A stretch of 64,000 nt of DNA, taken from the NCBI GenBank assembly GCA_011634665.1, contig WAEK01000007.1, positions 55,001 through 119,000 of the forward strand. Reading direction: 5' to 3'. The notes below the pieces were generated by a model that was given only the letters and a program-made list of their open reading frames with translations, was not told the DNA's origin and ran no database searches. This document shows, in pieces, positions 34,893-45,688 of the stretch. The position numbers were made by a program, and so were the translations under genes. The DNA comes from Mortierella sp. BCC40632. Lineage: Eukaryota; Mortierellomycota; Mortierellomycetes; Mortierellales; Mortierellaceae. The first letter of the stretch is position 1. Every line of letters begins with the position of its first letter.

Positions 34893-36417
34893 AGCATTGT
34901 CGGGATAGAATCTGCATTTTACTTCCTTTTTTTATCGATATTAGAATTCCAAACAGTATATAATTGATAGTACGATATGTTGCGTCATCTTCCTTTCTTC
35001 AACAAGGTGCAGATCACTTCAACCAAGTAGAGCACCAATATTAAAAAAAATGAAAAACAAAAAAATAAAATGTTGTCCTTTTTCATAGTGATAGCTACTC
35101 TACCTCTCCCACCGATGCTTCGCTGGGATCTCCTACATACATCCTGGCCCGACTCTCGAGCTCCCAATATATCTCAATCAAATGTTATGACTGACCGAGA
35201 CCCAAACTTTTGTGTTCAGGCACATCACTCTTTTCTCACAGACCTCTTCCTCCCAACCTTTTAGAAATTTTTGCTTGTAACTACCGGTCAGCCCTGTTCC
35301 CACTCATGTGAGAACCGATCCTACTCTAAGAGGAAAACCATTCAACTGGCTACCTCCAACTAGAGACCAGGCGTCGTTGGAGCTCTGAAAATAGCCTCAG
35401 GCCATGTCCACCCAACACTACATTATCTTGGACCATTGGTTACACAGTACAGCATGGGTCATAGCATCGACTTTGCTGCGAGGGGGGAGTGGCGGTGTTA
35501 AGTTAGTCTCGAAAAATCGATCTGATTCCAGACTGTCGAGATCAAACAGCATGCGGCATGCATTCAAACTCTAATCCTAATTATTTTTTTTCCGCCACCC
35601 CTGACTGTCCTCACTGGCAGATAAACATTTGCCCATTCTTCCAATCTTCCAAAAAGTCATATTTTTGCATTGCCACCCCCTTCCTTGGAATTACTCTTTT
35701 TTTCTCGACTCACCTCAACTCGCTCAGCCCTTCAGTCTTGTCCCGGAGGAGCATCCCTCTGAAAAGGGAAAGTGTACCAAACACAGCTTCTTCCTCACCA
35801 CAGATGCTGTAACGAGTGACATCTACAGCGCTCCTTCGCTGCAATCCAGTCCATCATAAGCATTGCGATATGGTGAACTTCATGGTGCTTTGTCCTGAGA
35901 TACAAGGTGGGAGTTAGTGTGACCAAGACCACGCTCGACTTCAAATTTATTCAAGACAATATACCAGGGACCCCATCTTGCCTCATTACGGTTCTGGGAA
36001 AGTTAGGCCATGTTTATGCTCAGCGTTGGTTCAGAGGCTGCGATAGTTTGGATAACTGAGTGCCGCAGCACTCCATGCTGCGAGGTATTTCATGGAAAGA
36101 CTAAATGCAGCAGACTTTCAAAATATACGCAAAACGCAAGATTGAGCAAGCTATCTGTTGTTTGAAGTTTTTTTTTTTTTCGCTTGAAGGTAGACACTAC
36201 TGCGCTCTTACAAATGAACGACCCAGCGTTCTATACATTTGTAGCAGCTCTTTCTCCAATCTAATTCTTTCTTTGGTTGTCCATCCCCAGTCTTCCAGAG
36301 TCACCTTCTCAAGATCCAATCTCCTTGAACCCACATTGGTACTGCAACACAGATTGGTCCTAGTCACATACTGAAACCCATCCTCGGCGAAAAAAGGAAA
36401 AAATGTACGCCAAACAC

Positions 36418-36421
36418 ACAC

Positions 36422-36505
<84 letters not shown>
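36418..36505. repeat. CT/CTAT microsatellite in array spacer
   Basis: CT dinucleotides interrupted by periodic 'tctat', located just before fragment D. Similar CT/CTAT runs sit at the same position before fragments A (24947-24981) and C (32371-32398) and in intron 4 of the intact gene (48290-48310). Confidence 0.85.
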
Positions 36506-36508
<3 letters not shown>

Positions 36509-36530
36509 TTCAAAAAATAGGTTGCCTCTT

Positions 36531-37070
36531 ACCGATTATCAAAAAAGATGGATTCGAGGAGTCGGATGGCTAGAGAATCCGTAAGCGAACTAATACCTAA
36601 TACCTGAGGATTTTTCCAGGAGCATAGATCGTCCTCCTGCAAGCCAAGGTCCTCAACTGGGTTGTTGCCGTTGGAGAACTTTTCGGAGAGACAGTTCGGG
36701 GCCTACATGACATTGCACTCGGGCATGAGCAATAATCCGATGTCGTAGGTCGAGACTTGCCTTGAAGAGGAAAGAGTGTATGAGGAAGAAGAGAGCAAGA
36801 GGAGCTTGGCTAGTGTCGGCTGTCTGCTGTTGTTGTTGTTATTTTTAAATGGAATAAGTGAGTGGATGCACACTCTCTCTCTCTCTTTCCCTCTCATGCA
36901 TGGTATGCAATAATGCGCGTTGTGTATCTATGGGAGTAACGCAGATAAAGTATATGTGGGGCACTAACGTAAAAAAAAAATCATAATGTCCATGGTACCC
37001 TTTCTTGTTGAGGCGTTGATCCCAATCAATGATCTCGATACCTGTGAGATGATCCCAACTGTATCTGCTA
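36531..37070 (-). pseudogene. CASTOR-like gene fragment D (internally deleted exon 4, exon 3)
   Basis: Exon 4 similarity spans about 36760-36531 but lacks a central part: after 'ggatggctagagaatccgta' the sequence jumps to 'gcgaactaatacct', losing about 300 bp present in A-C. Exon 3 similarity is at 37070-37005. Sequence upstream (36178-36400) matches the spacer preceding the intact gene (46606-46830), which units 1-3 lack. Confidence 0.8.
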
Positions 37071-37836
37071 GAGATAGATGCGTTTTTGGATCTTGAGGCT
37101 GATGGTTTCTGTTGGTGGAAAAATGGCATTTGAAACACGCCAGCACGGTTCCTGTAAGATGGGACTGATCTCTCACTCTAGATTCAGCCTCGACCTGTCA
37201 TGAGACTCGAACTATCTGTATTCTCCATCAGCCTTTGCTGACTCTCCCCAATACTTTGATGCTCCAGAGTTGCTTGACCCTCACTTTACCTCCAGCTCAT
37301 GCTTGCCTTGTTGAGTAGTGTATGACACCTTTAGCTGACTGCTCCACACTCAACTTTAATAGCTCCGTGATAGTTCTGTGTGGTCTCTCTGGCTCCCTAC
37401 CCTGCTGGGCACAACCACACTCGCTCTGATCACTATTTCCAAGAGTTGTATGGAGTTATCCTTGATCACTATCTTCTGTAGATCCGACACGAATCGAATA
37501 CTCTCTGACAAAACCGAGTACAGCTTCTCCAACAAGGAGGTACTAATTAAGAAGATAGAAAATCTGAATCCCCGGTAATCTTGGCATTGACCAAGTGTAA
37601 AAGAAGGTAAAAGGGGATTCGGTACTTTCGATTTTTGTTGCCTACGTTCATAGGTGAGCTGCATTGCTCGAGTCACAGCCTTGACTACAACTTATTTTTG
37701 TCCAACAAAAAAAAACCCTTGATTCAATCCTACGTTGCATACACAAAAGCCCAAAGAGTAATCCAAAATGGCGAAAGATGCAAGACACCTACTTGGTGAT
37801 CTACTCACAGGACCTGTCCCTCCCAGCCTTTTCAAG

Positions 37837-37844
37837 TATAAAAA
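37837..37844 (+). promoter_or_regulatory. TATA box of array copy 5
   Basis: TATAAAAA in the shared module, 155 bp before the ATG; same variant as copy 2, the other type B gene. Confidence 0.6.
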
Positions 37845-37991
37845 CAGTGCCATGTTTTTGCCTCTTGCCTCTATCCTTCATCCTCTACAGCAAAACCAAT
37901 TCTATATATCTCTTCCTTCCTTCTACCCCGCCCCCCTCCACTTCCATTTTTCATCTACCACTGAATACCTATTTACCACAGCTCACCCACC

Positions 37992-38792
37992 ATGAGAGCC
38001 TTGCTGCCTACCTCCATCTTAGGCTTCCTGTTCATTGCTTCATCGGTCTCTGCTCAACGCGACCCAGAAGCATCGTTCTTTGCAGAATGCGCAAAAGCAA
38101 CTGACGTACTTTCCAACGACCCTGGCGTCAAATCGTGCCAGATTCTCAATGTTTGGAACTTTATTCCTTACCAACTTGGGCCATTGAGTAATGTCAATAT
38201 CTCAATGAATACCTTTTGCAGCTACCCTGCTTGTTTCGAGAGTACGATTAAACTCGTTCAAGACACCTACATCAAGCAATGCGTCCATGCTGCCGATTCT
38301 TGGGCGGCCAAAGAATTCAAGTACACTATTAATGCCTATCCGGCTGTTCGCGAGAGTCTTTGTCAGAAGGTCCCCCCTACCCCAGGCCAGCCTGCCAATA
38401 ACAAGCTCTGTTACGAGGAACTGTCAGTGTCAGTGGCGACCTTCATGAAAGAGAACTCTCCGTTAGTTGATGAAGGTTCCCCAGAGCTGGGTAGAATCAA
38501 GATTTTATTGGATGGGCTACCAAAGGAAGTAGTTTGCTCCGATTGCTCCAAGGCCATGCTCAAGCCTCTTGCGAACTATGTCAAGTCGAGCTGGTCGAAC
38601 CTTGATGATTGGGCTCAAAACATAACTCGAACATTCGATACGGAGTTCGACACAAAATGTGGTCAGGACTTTACTGACCTCACACCCTCTCAATTGGGTC
38701 AGAAAAGTCAAGCTTCATCCATGATCGCCGCTGGTCCATCGGCTCTATTTACTTTAGTCCTTGTTACTGTGTCGTGGGTAGCGATGCTGTGA
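37992..38792 (+). CDS. secreted ten-Cys GPI-anchor-type protein, array copy 5 (type B)
   Basis: Intronless, 266 residues. Signal peptide MRALLPTSILGFLFIASSVSA; unique mature start (QRDPEASFFAECAKATDVLS). Type B elsewhere (QILNVWNF, YEELSVSVATFMKENSPLV, LLDGLPKEVVCSDC). A local variant 'QCVHAADSWAAKE' replaces the usual 'HCINATDTESIKE', removing one N-glycosylation sequon and altering the charge between cysteines 5 and 6. The C-terminal third is consensus and, at DNA level, close to copies 6 and 7. The 3' flank resembles copy 2 ('caaatagttcacaatcgata'). Confidence 0.92.
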   Translation: MRALLPTSILGFLFIASSVSAQRDPEASFFAECAKATDVLSNDPGVKSCQILNVWNFIPYQLGPLSNVNISMNTFCSYPACFESTIKLVQDTYIKQCVHAADSWAAKEFKYTINAYPAVRESLCQKVPPTPGQPANNKLCYEELSVSVATFMKENSPLVDEGSPELGRIKILLDGLPKEVVCSDCSKAMLKPLANYVKSSWSNLDDWAQNITRTFDTEFDTKCGQDFTDLTPSQLGQKSQASSMIAAGPSALFTLVLVTVSWVAML

Positions 38793-40482
38793 AGTTCTGT
38801 CGGGATAGAATCAGTACTTTATTCATTTCTTTCTTTTCTTTTTCTTTTCGACACTCAAACTCAAATAGTTCACAATCGATAGTATGATATGATGCGTCAT
38901 TCTCCTTTTTTTTCAACAATGTGCAGACTCCTTCAACTATGAAGAGCACCAATAGTATTAAAATATCGCCCTTTCTCAGGGTTAGCCAATCAAATAGTAT
39001 GACTGGCCAAGTCTTTTCTTGGTAGAACAAACAAATTTTATCTAGGCTCAAAACTGTATGTTCAGGCACGTCATTCGTTTCTCACAGACCTCTTCCTCAG
39101 CCTTTCGGAAACTTTTCTTGAACTACCAGCTCCTACGCATGTGAGAACCGATCCTACTCTCGCCACATCTGAACTCCCTAAAGTGGGATCGTGCAGTTGG
39201 CTACCTCCGAGTAGAGAGAAAGGGTCGTCGCAACTCTAACAGTATCCTCAGGTCGTGGAACTGATCCCAAGACTGCAGCATACTGGTCCGTTGTTCCACA
39301 ACACAGCATGGGCCATAGCGTCGACTTTGCTGCAAAGACCAGGGAGGGGGAACGATGGTGCTAAGTTCATCTCGAAAAAACTATCCGACCTTACTGTCGA
39401 GATCAAACAACACGAAGCATGCATTCTAATTTTCTTTTTTCCTTATTCCCGACAGTCCTCACTGGCAGATAAGCTTTTGCCTATTCTTCCAAAAAGTCTT
39501 TTTTTGCACTGTCACCCTTTCCCCTGGAATAACTTTATTTTTTTCGACTCTCTTCAGCTCACTTTACCCCTCAGTTTTGTCTCGGAGGAACGTCCCTGCG
39601 AGAAGGGAAAGTGTACCAAACACAACTGTACCAAACATAGCTTCTTCCTTGCCGCAGATGCTGTGACGAGAGGCATCTACAGTGCTCCTTCGCTATTTGC
39701 TGAACGAGCATTGCAACAAGGTGAACTTCATAGTGCTTCACCCTGGGATTCAAATGCAGGATTTAGCTTGGCCAAGAGAGAGCTCGACTCCAAATTTCGT
39801 CAAGACAATAGGAAAGGGGTCTCATCTCGCGCCATCACGGCTCTAGGGAAATTTAGGTCATGTTTATGCTCAGCGTTGATTCAGAGGCTCTGATAGTTAA
39901 GACGCTAGGATGCTGCCGCACAGAGAGCAGCGAGGCACTTCATGGAAAGGGTAAATGCAACACACTATCAAAATACGCGCGAACACGACATCAGGCCGAG
40001 ATTGAGCAAGCAAGTTGCTGTTTTTTTTCTCTTCTCTCAGGCTTTTGCAAAGTAGAAACGCGTCGTTTCCTCTCCCCCTTTTTCCACCAATCACTTCTCT
40101 TCCTCTTCCCCAACCTCCCCGTCTGAAATTCCGTCGTTCCTTTGCGTTCCTCGCTATCTGAGTCAAGTTGATGGTCTGCCTACTCTTGCTTCCAGCACTT
40201 ATTTAGTCACAGTTGAAAACTCTTGAGCCCTTTTATTGACCATGCGTTTTTTTTTTTTTTTTTTTTTTCACTTGAAGGTAGACACCACTGTGCTCTTACA
40301 AATGGACAACTAGGGTTCACTACATTAGATGCAGCTCATTCTCCTTTTTCTTGACTGTATGATTCTTCTTTGGTTGTCTATCTACAGTCTTACAATGTCA
40401 CTTTCTCAAGATCCAATCACCTTGAATCCATATTGTCACTAAACACAGACTGGTTTTAGTTCCATGCTATAATCCACCCTTG

Positions 40483-40515
<33 letters not shown>

Positions 40516-40534
40516 CCATAACGCTCATGGTACC

Positions 40535-40605
40535 CTTTCTTGTTGAGACGTTGATCTCAACCAATAGTCTCGATACCTATGAGATGGCCCCAATTGTATC
40601 TGCTA
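40535..40605 (-). pseudogene. CASTOR-like gene fragment E (exon 3 only)
   Basis: Only exon 3-like sequence remains ('gttgagacgttgatctcaac...gatacctatgagatgg'). It follows directly after a long A run (40482-40513), which joins it to the ancestral spacer block at 40268-40480. Exon 4 has been deleted in this unit. Confidence 0.7.
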
Positions 40606-41361
40606 GAGAAAGATACGCTGTTGGGTGTTGGGGCTGATGGTTTCTGTTGGTGGAAAAATGGCATTTGAAACGCGCCAGCACTGTTCCTGTAAGATGTGAC
40701 TAACCTCTCACTCTAAATTCTGCCTCGACCTGTCATGAGGCTCGGACTAAATGCATCCGCCTTCAGTTTTTGCCGACACCTCCAATACCTCGATGCTCCA
40801 AATTTGCTTGACCCTCACTTTTCCTCCAACTCATGTTTGCCTTGTTGAATAGTATGACACTTGTTGCTGGCTGTTCCACATCTAAATCCAATAGCTCTGC
40901 GATAGCTCCGCGTGGCCTCTCTGGTTCCCTGCTTGTTTGGGCACAAACACACTCGCTCTGACCTCTGTCCCCAAGATTTGTATAGAATATCCCTGTATTC
41001 TATCCTCAGTAGATCCGTACGAGTCATAAACTCTCCGTCAGAACCGAGTACAGCTTCGACAACAAGGAGACATTTAATCGAGAAGACACCAAATGCGAAT
41101 CCGCGGTAATACCGATAGAGACCAAGTGTAAAGAGAAAGTAAAAGAGGACTTGACGCTTTCGACTTTGCTGCCTGTGTGCATTGGTGACATCTGCATTAA
41201 TCGAGCTTATCAAGGTCCAACAAAAATAACGTTGATGCAGTCATGCATCACACACACACACACACACAAAACCCAAAGGTCAACTCAAAATAGCGAAGTA
41301 GCATGGCAAAACAACTACTTGGTGGTTTACTCACAGGACCTGCCCTTCCCAGCTCTTCAGG

Positions 41362-41369
41362 TATATAAA
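41362..41369 (+). promoter_or_regulatory. TATA box of array copy 6
   Basis: TATATAAA, 150 bp before the ATG, in a slightly altered module ('cagctcttcaggTATA'). Confidence 0.6.
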
Positions 41370-41518
41370 CAGTGCGAAGCTTTTGCCTCTTGCCCCTCTC
41401 TTTCATTTTATAAATCCATACACATTCCATATTATCTCCTCCTTCCTTTTACCCCTGTTCCCCTCCACTTCCATTTTTCATCTACCACTGAATACTTATT
41501 TACCACAGCCCACCCACC

Positions 41519-42325
41519 ATGAGATCCTTGCTGCCTACCTCCATCTTAGGCTTCCTGTTCATTACTTCATCGGTCTCTGCTGCACTCAACTCTAGTGCAC
41601 CGGTCTCTGGAGAATCACTATGCTCTAAAGGATATGACACGATTTCCAACGACCCTGGCGTCAAATCGTGCCAGATTCTCAATATTTGGAACCTCGTTCC
41701 TTACGACTTCGAGTCATTGATAAATTACAATGGTTCAATGACTACCTTTTGTAGCTACCCTGCTTGCTCCGAGGGTACGATTAAACTCATTCAAGACACC
41801 TACATTAAGCAATGCATCAATGGTACCGATGCTGAGTCGATCAAAGGGTTCAAGTACACTATTAATGCCTATCCGGCTGTTCGCGAGAGTCTTTGTCAGA
41901 AGGTCCCCTCTGCTCAAGGCCAGCCTGCCAATGACAAGCTCTGTTTCGATGAATTGTCAGTGTCAGTGGCGACCTTCGTGGAAGAGAAATCTCCGTTAGT
42001 TGGTGAAGGTTCCCCAGAGCTGGGCATAATCAAGGTGCTTTTGGATGAGCTACCAAAGGAATTAGTTTGCTCCGATTGTTCCAAGGCCATGTTCAAGCCT
42101 CTTGTGAACTATGTCAAGTCGAGCTGGTCGAACCTTGATGATTGGGCTCAAAACATAACTCGAGCATTCGATACGGAGTTCGACACAAAATGTGGTCAGG
42201 ACTTTACTGACCTCACACCCTCTCAATTGGGTCAGAAAAGTCAAGCTTCATCCATGATCGCCGCTGGTCCATCGGCTCTATTTACTTTAGTCCTTGTTAC
42301 TGTGTCGTGGGTAGCGATGCTGTGA
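41519..42325 (+). CDS. secreted ten-Cys GPI-anchor-type protein, array copy 6 (type B)
   Basis: Intronless, 268 residues. Signal peptide MRSLLPTSILGFLFITSSVSA; the mature start ALNSSAPVSGESLCSKGYDT is almost that of copy 2. The middle is type B (QILNIWNLVPY, FDELSVSVATFVEEKSPLV, LLDELPKELVCSDC). 'MFKPLVNYV' replaces 'MLKPLVNYV'. The C-terminal third is identical in protein sequence to copy 5 from 'SSWSNLDDWAQNITR' on apart from one residue (A for T). This split resemblance, N-terminus to copy 2 and C-terminus to copy 5, indicates exchange between members. Ten cysteines kept; function unknown. Confidence 0.92.
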   Translation: MRSLLPTSILGFLFITSSVSAALNSSAPVSGESLCSKGYDTISNDPGVKSCQILNIWNLVPYDFESLINYNGSMTTFCSYPACSEGTIKLIQDTYIKQCINGTDAESIKGFKYTINAYPAVRESLCQKVPSAQGQPANDKLCFDELSVSVATFVEEKSPLVGEGSPELGIIKVLLDELPKELVCSDCSKAMFKPLVNYVKSSWSNLDDWAQNITRAFDTEFDTKCGQDFTDLTPSQLGQKSQASSMIAAGPSALFTLVLVTVSWVAML

Positions 42326-43929
42326 AGTTCTGTCGGGATAGAACCAGTACTTTCTTTCTTTCTTTCTTTTTTTCGACATTCAAACTCTAAATAGTACACA
42401 AACGATAGTACGATATGCTGTGTCATCCTCCTTTTTTCCAACAAGATGCAGACCTCTTCAACTATGAAGAACACCAATATTAAAAATTTAAAATTGGTCC
42501 TCTCTCCAAGTGAAGGCTACCCTGCCTCTCCAAGAGATGTAATACACTTTCTCAGAGTTAGCCAATCAAATAGTATGACTGGCCAAGTCTTTACTTGACA
42601 GAACAAACAACTTTTATCTAGGCTCAAAACTGTATGTTCAGGCACGTCATTCATTTCTCACGGACCTCCTCCTCCTCCCCCTCAGCCTTTCGGAAACTTT
42701 GCTTGGACTACCAGCTCCCACTCATATGAGAACCAATCCTACTCTCGCCACATCTGAACTCACTAAAGTAGGGTCGTGCAGCTGGCTACCCCCAAGTAGA
42801 GAGAAAGGGTCGTCGCAACTCTAACAGTAGCCTCAGGCCGTGTAACTGGTCCCAAGACTCCAGCATATTTGTCTGTTGTTCCACAACACAGCATGGGAAA
42901 TAGCATCGACTTTGCTTCAAGGGCCAGGGAGGGGGGACGATGGTTCTAAGTTTATCTCGAAAAACTATCCGATCTAAGACTTTCGAGATCAAACAACACG
43001 AAGCATACACTCAAACTCTAATTCTGATTATTTTTTTTCCGCCATCCCCGACGGTTCGCATGGGTTGAAGAGCATTGGCCCATTCTTCAAAAAAGTCTTT
43101 TTTTTTTTTTTTTTTTTTTTTGCAGTGCCACCCCTTCCCAGGAATTTACACACCCTTTTTCCCGACTTTCCTCAACTCGCTCGGTCTCTCAGTCCTGTCC
43201 CGGAGGAGCATCCCTCCGAAAAGGGAAAGTGTACCGAACACAGCTTCTTCCTCACCACAGATGCTGTAACGAGTGACATCTACTGCGCTCCTTCGCTGCA
43301 ATCCAGTCAAACATTGCGCTAAGGTGAACTTCATGGTGCTTCACCCTGGGATCCAAAGGCAGGAGTTAGCATGACCAAGACCGCGCTCGACTCCAACTGT
43401 AGTCAAGACAATAGAACGGGGACCCCATCTCGCTTCATCACGGCTCTGGGGAAGTTTAGATCATGTTTGTGATCAGGGTTGGCTCAGAAACCGTGATAGT
43501 TTGGACAATTGGGTACTGTAGCACAGAGTGCAACGAGGCATTTCATGAATAGGGTAAACGCAACACATCATCAAAACACGCATAAAACGCGAGATCCGGC
43601 CGAGATTGAGTTATTATGAAGAAGGCTAATCGTTTTTTTTTTCTTTTTTTTTTTTTCCGCTTGAAGGTAGACACCACTGTGTTCTTACAAATGGACAACC
43701 AGAGTTAGGACTCCATACATTTGTTGTGGCTCTTTCCCCTTTTATAGGCTGTCTGTTTCTTCTTTGGTTGTCTATCTACAGTCTTCCAGAGTCACTTTCT
43801 CGAGGTCCAATCACCTTGAATCCACATTGTCACTGAACACAGACTAGTTCTGGTCTCACGCCATAATCAATCCCCGGCAAAAAAAAAAAAAAAAAAAAAA
43901 AAAGTCATAATGCTCATGGTATCCTTACA

Positions 43930-43992
43930 TGATAGAGACGTTGATCCCAATCAGTGATCTCGATACCTGTGAGATGGTCCCAACTGTATCTG
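43930..43992 (-). pseudogene. CASTOR-like gene fragment F (exon 3 only)
   Basis: An exon 3-like remnant preceded by an A run (43880-43903), arranged as in fragment E. The flanking text 'tgctcatggtatccttacatgatagagac' keeps the exon 3 donor context of the intact gene at 49174 better than fragment E does. Confidence 0.7.
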
Positions 43993-44733
43993 CTAGAGAG
44001 AGATGCGTTGTTGAGTCTTGAGGCTGATAGTTTATGTCGGTGGAAACATGGCATCTGAAACGCGCCAGCACTGTTCGTGTAAAATGAAACTAATCTCACA
44101 CCCTAAATTCTGCCTCGACCTACCATGAAGCTGGACTATCTACATTCGCCATCAGCCTTTGTTGAAACCCCTGATACTTTGATGCTCCAGAGTTGCTTGA
44201 CCCTCGCTTTACTTCCAGCTCATGCTTGCCTTGTCGAACAGTGTATGACACCCTTAGCTGACTACTCCATACCCAACTTCAATAGCCCCGTGATAGCTCT
44301 GTGTGACCTCTCTGACTCCCTACCCTGCTGGGCACAACCACACTTGCTCTGATCACTATCTCCAAGGGCTGTATGAAGTTTATGCTTGTCCACTATCCTC
44401 ATTAGATCTGACACGAATCAAATACTCTCCGACAAACCGAGTACAACTTCGACAACAAGGAGGCACTCAGTCGAGAAGCCAGCAAATGTGAATCCCCGGT
44501 AATATCGACAGAGACCAAGTGTAAAGAGAAAGTAAAAGGGGACTTGATGCCTTCGATGTTTGCTGCTTACGCGCATAGGTGATCTGTATTGCTCGAGTCA
44601 CAACCTTGACTACAACCTATTTTTGCCCAACAAAAAAGACCTTGATTCAATCCTACGTTGCACACACAAAAGCCCAAAGAGCGATCCAAAATGGCGGAAG
44701 ACGCTTGGCAAGACAACTTCCCAGCCCTTTAAG

Positions 44734-44741
44734 TATATAAA
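44734..44741 (+). promoter_or_regulatory. TATA box of array copy 7
   Basis: TATATAAA, 154 bp before the ATG. The upstream 'ggtgatctactcacagga' element seen in most copies is deleted here ('gcttggcaagacaacttccc' joins straight to the module), so regulation may differ. Confidence 0.6.
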
Positions 44742-44887
44742 CAGTGCAAAGCTTTTGCCTCTTGTCCCTCTCTTTCATCCACTACAACCAAACACCTTCT
44801 ATACTATCTCTTCCTTCCTACCGCCCCGTCCCCTCTCTTCCTTCTTTCATCTACCACTGAATACCCATTCACCACCGACCATCCACC

Positions 44888-45688
44888 ATGAGATCCTTGT
44901 TACCTACCCTCATCTTAGGCTTCCTGTTCATTGCTGCATTGGTCTCTGCTGTATTCGACAATGATGAATCGGACTCTGATGAATGCATTAAAGCATATGA
45001 CGCGCTTTACAACGACCCTGGCGTCAAATCGTGCCAGATTTTTGATTTTTGGAGAAATGTTGTTTTCCACCCTCTCTCGTTGAAGCATGTCAATGAATCA
45101 ATGACTATCCTTTGCAGCCATCCTACTTGCACCAAGAGTACGATCTCACTCATTCGAGACACCCACATCAAGCACTGTATCAATGCTACCGACACTGAAT
45201 TGATCAAAAAAGTCAATTACATTATTGATTCCTATCCGGCTGTTCGCGAGAGCCTTTGTCAGAAGGCCCCCTCTACTTCAGGCCAACCTGCCAGTGGCAC
45301 GTTCTGTGTCGCAGAATTGACAGAGTCGATATCGGTTTTCCTGAAAGGGGACTTTAAAATAACTGGTGGTCCTCACACTGAGGCGGACGTAATCAAAATC
45401 TTTTTCAATGAGGCGCCCAAGGGATTGGTCTGCTCCGATTGTTCCAAGGCCATGCTCAAGCCTCTTGTGAACTATGTCAAGTCGAGCTGGTCAAACCTTG
45501 ATGATTGGGCTCAAAACATGACTCGGGTATTCGATACGGAGTTCGACACAAAATGTGGTCAGGACTTTACTGGCTTCACACCCTCTCAATTGAGTCAGAA
45601 AAGTCAAGCTTCATCCATGATCGCCGCTGGTCCATCGGCTCTATTTACTTTAGTCCTTGTTACTGTGTCGTGGGTAGCAATGCTGTGA
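44888..45688 (+). CDS. secreted ten-Cys GPI-anchor-type protein, array copy 7 (mixed type)
   Basis: Intronless, 266 residues. Signal peptide MRSLLPTLILGFLFIAALVSA; an acidic mature start (VFDNDESDSDECIKAYDALY). The N-terminal half is the most divergent of the plus copies (QIFDFWRNVVFHPLSLKHV, CSHPTCTKSTISLIRDTH). The cysteine 6-8 part combines the type A 'GTFCVAELTESIS' with a unique 'FLKGDFKITGGPHTEADVIK'. The C-terminal third is consensus (AQNMTRVFDTEFDTKCGQDF). It is the last copy before the intact CASTOR-like gene, so its 3' spacer most likely shows the ancestral arrangement. Confidence 0.92.
   Translation: MRSLLPTLILGFLFIAALVSAVFDNDESDSDECIKAYDALYNDPGVKSCQIFDFWRNVVFHPLSLKHVNESMTILCSHPTCTKSTISLIRDTHIKHCINATDTELIKKVNYIIDSYPAVRESLCQKAPSTSGQPASGTFCVAELTESISVFLKGDFKITGGPHTEADVIKIFFNEAPKGLVCSDCSKAMLKPLVNYVKSSWSNLDDWAQNMTRVFDTEFDTKCGQDFTGFTPSQLSQKSQASSMIAAGPSALFTLVLVTVSWVAML

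Noticed and set aside
22100..44352. Recurrent leader-block frames such as 'LACLVEQCMTPLADC' before each array gene
   Set aside because: Stops and frameshifts differ between copies and there is no start or splice consistency; conservation is explained by duplication of the promoter region.
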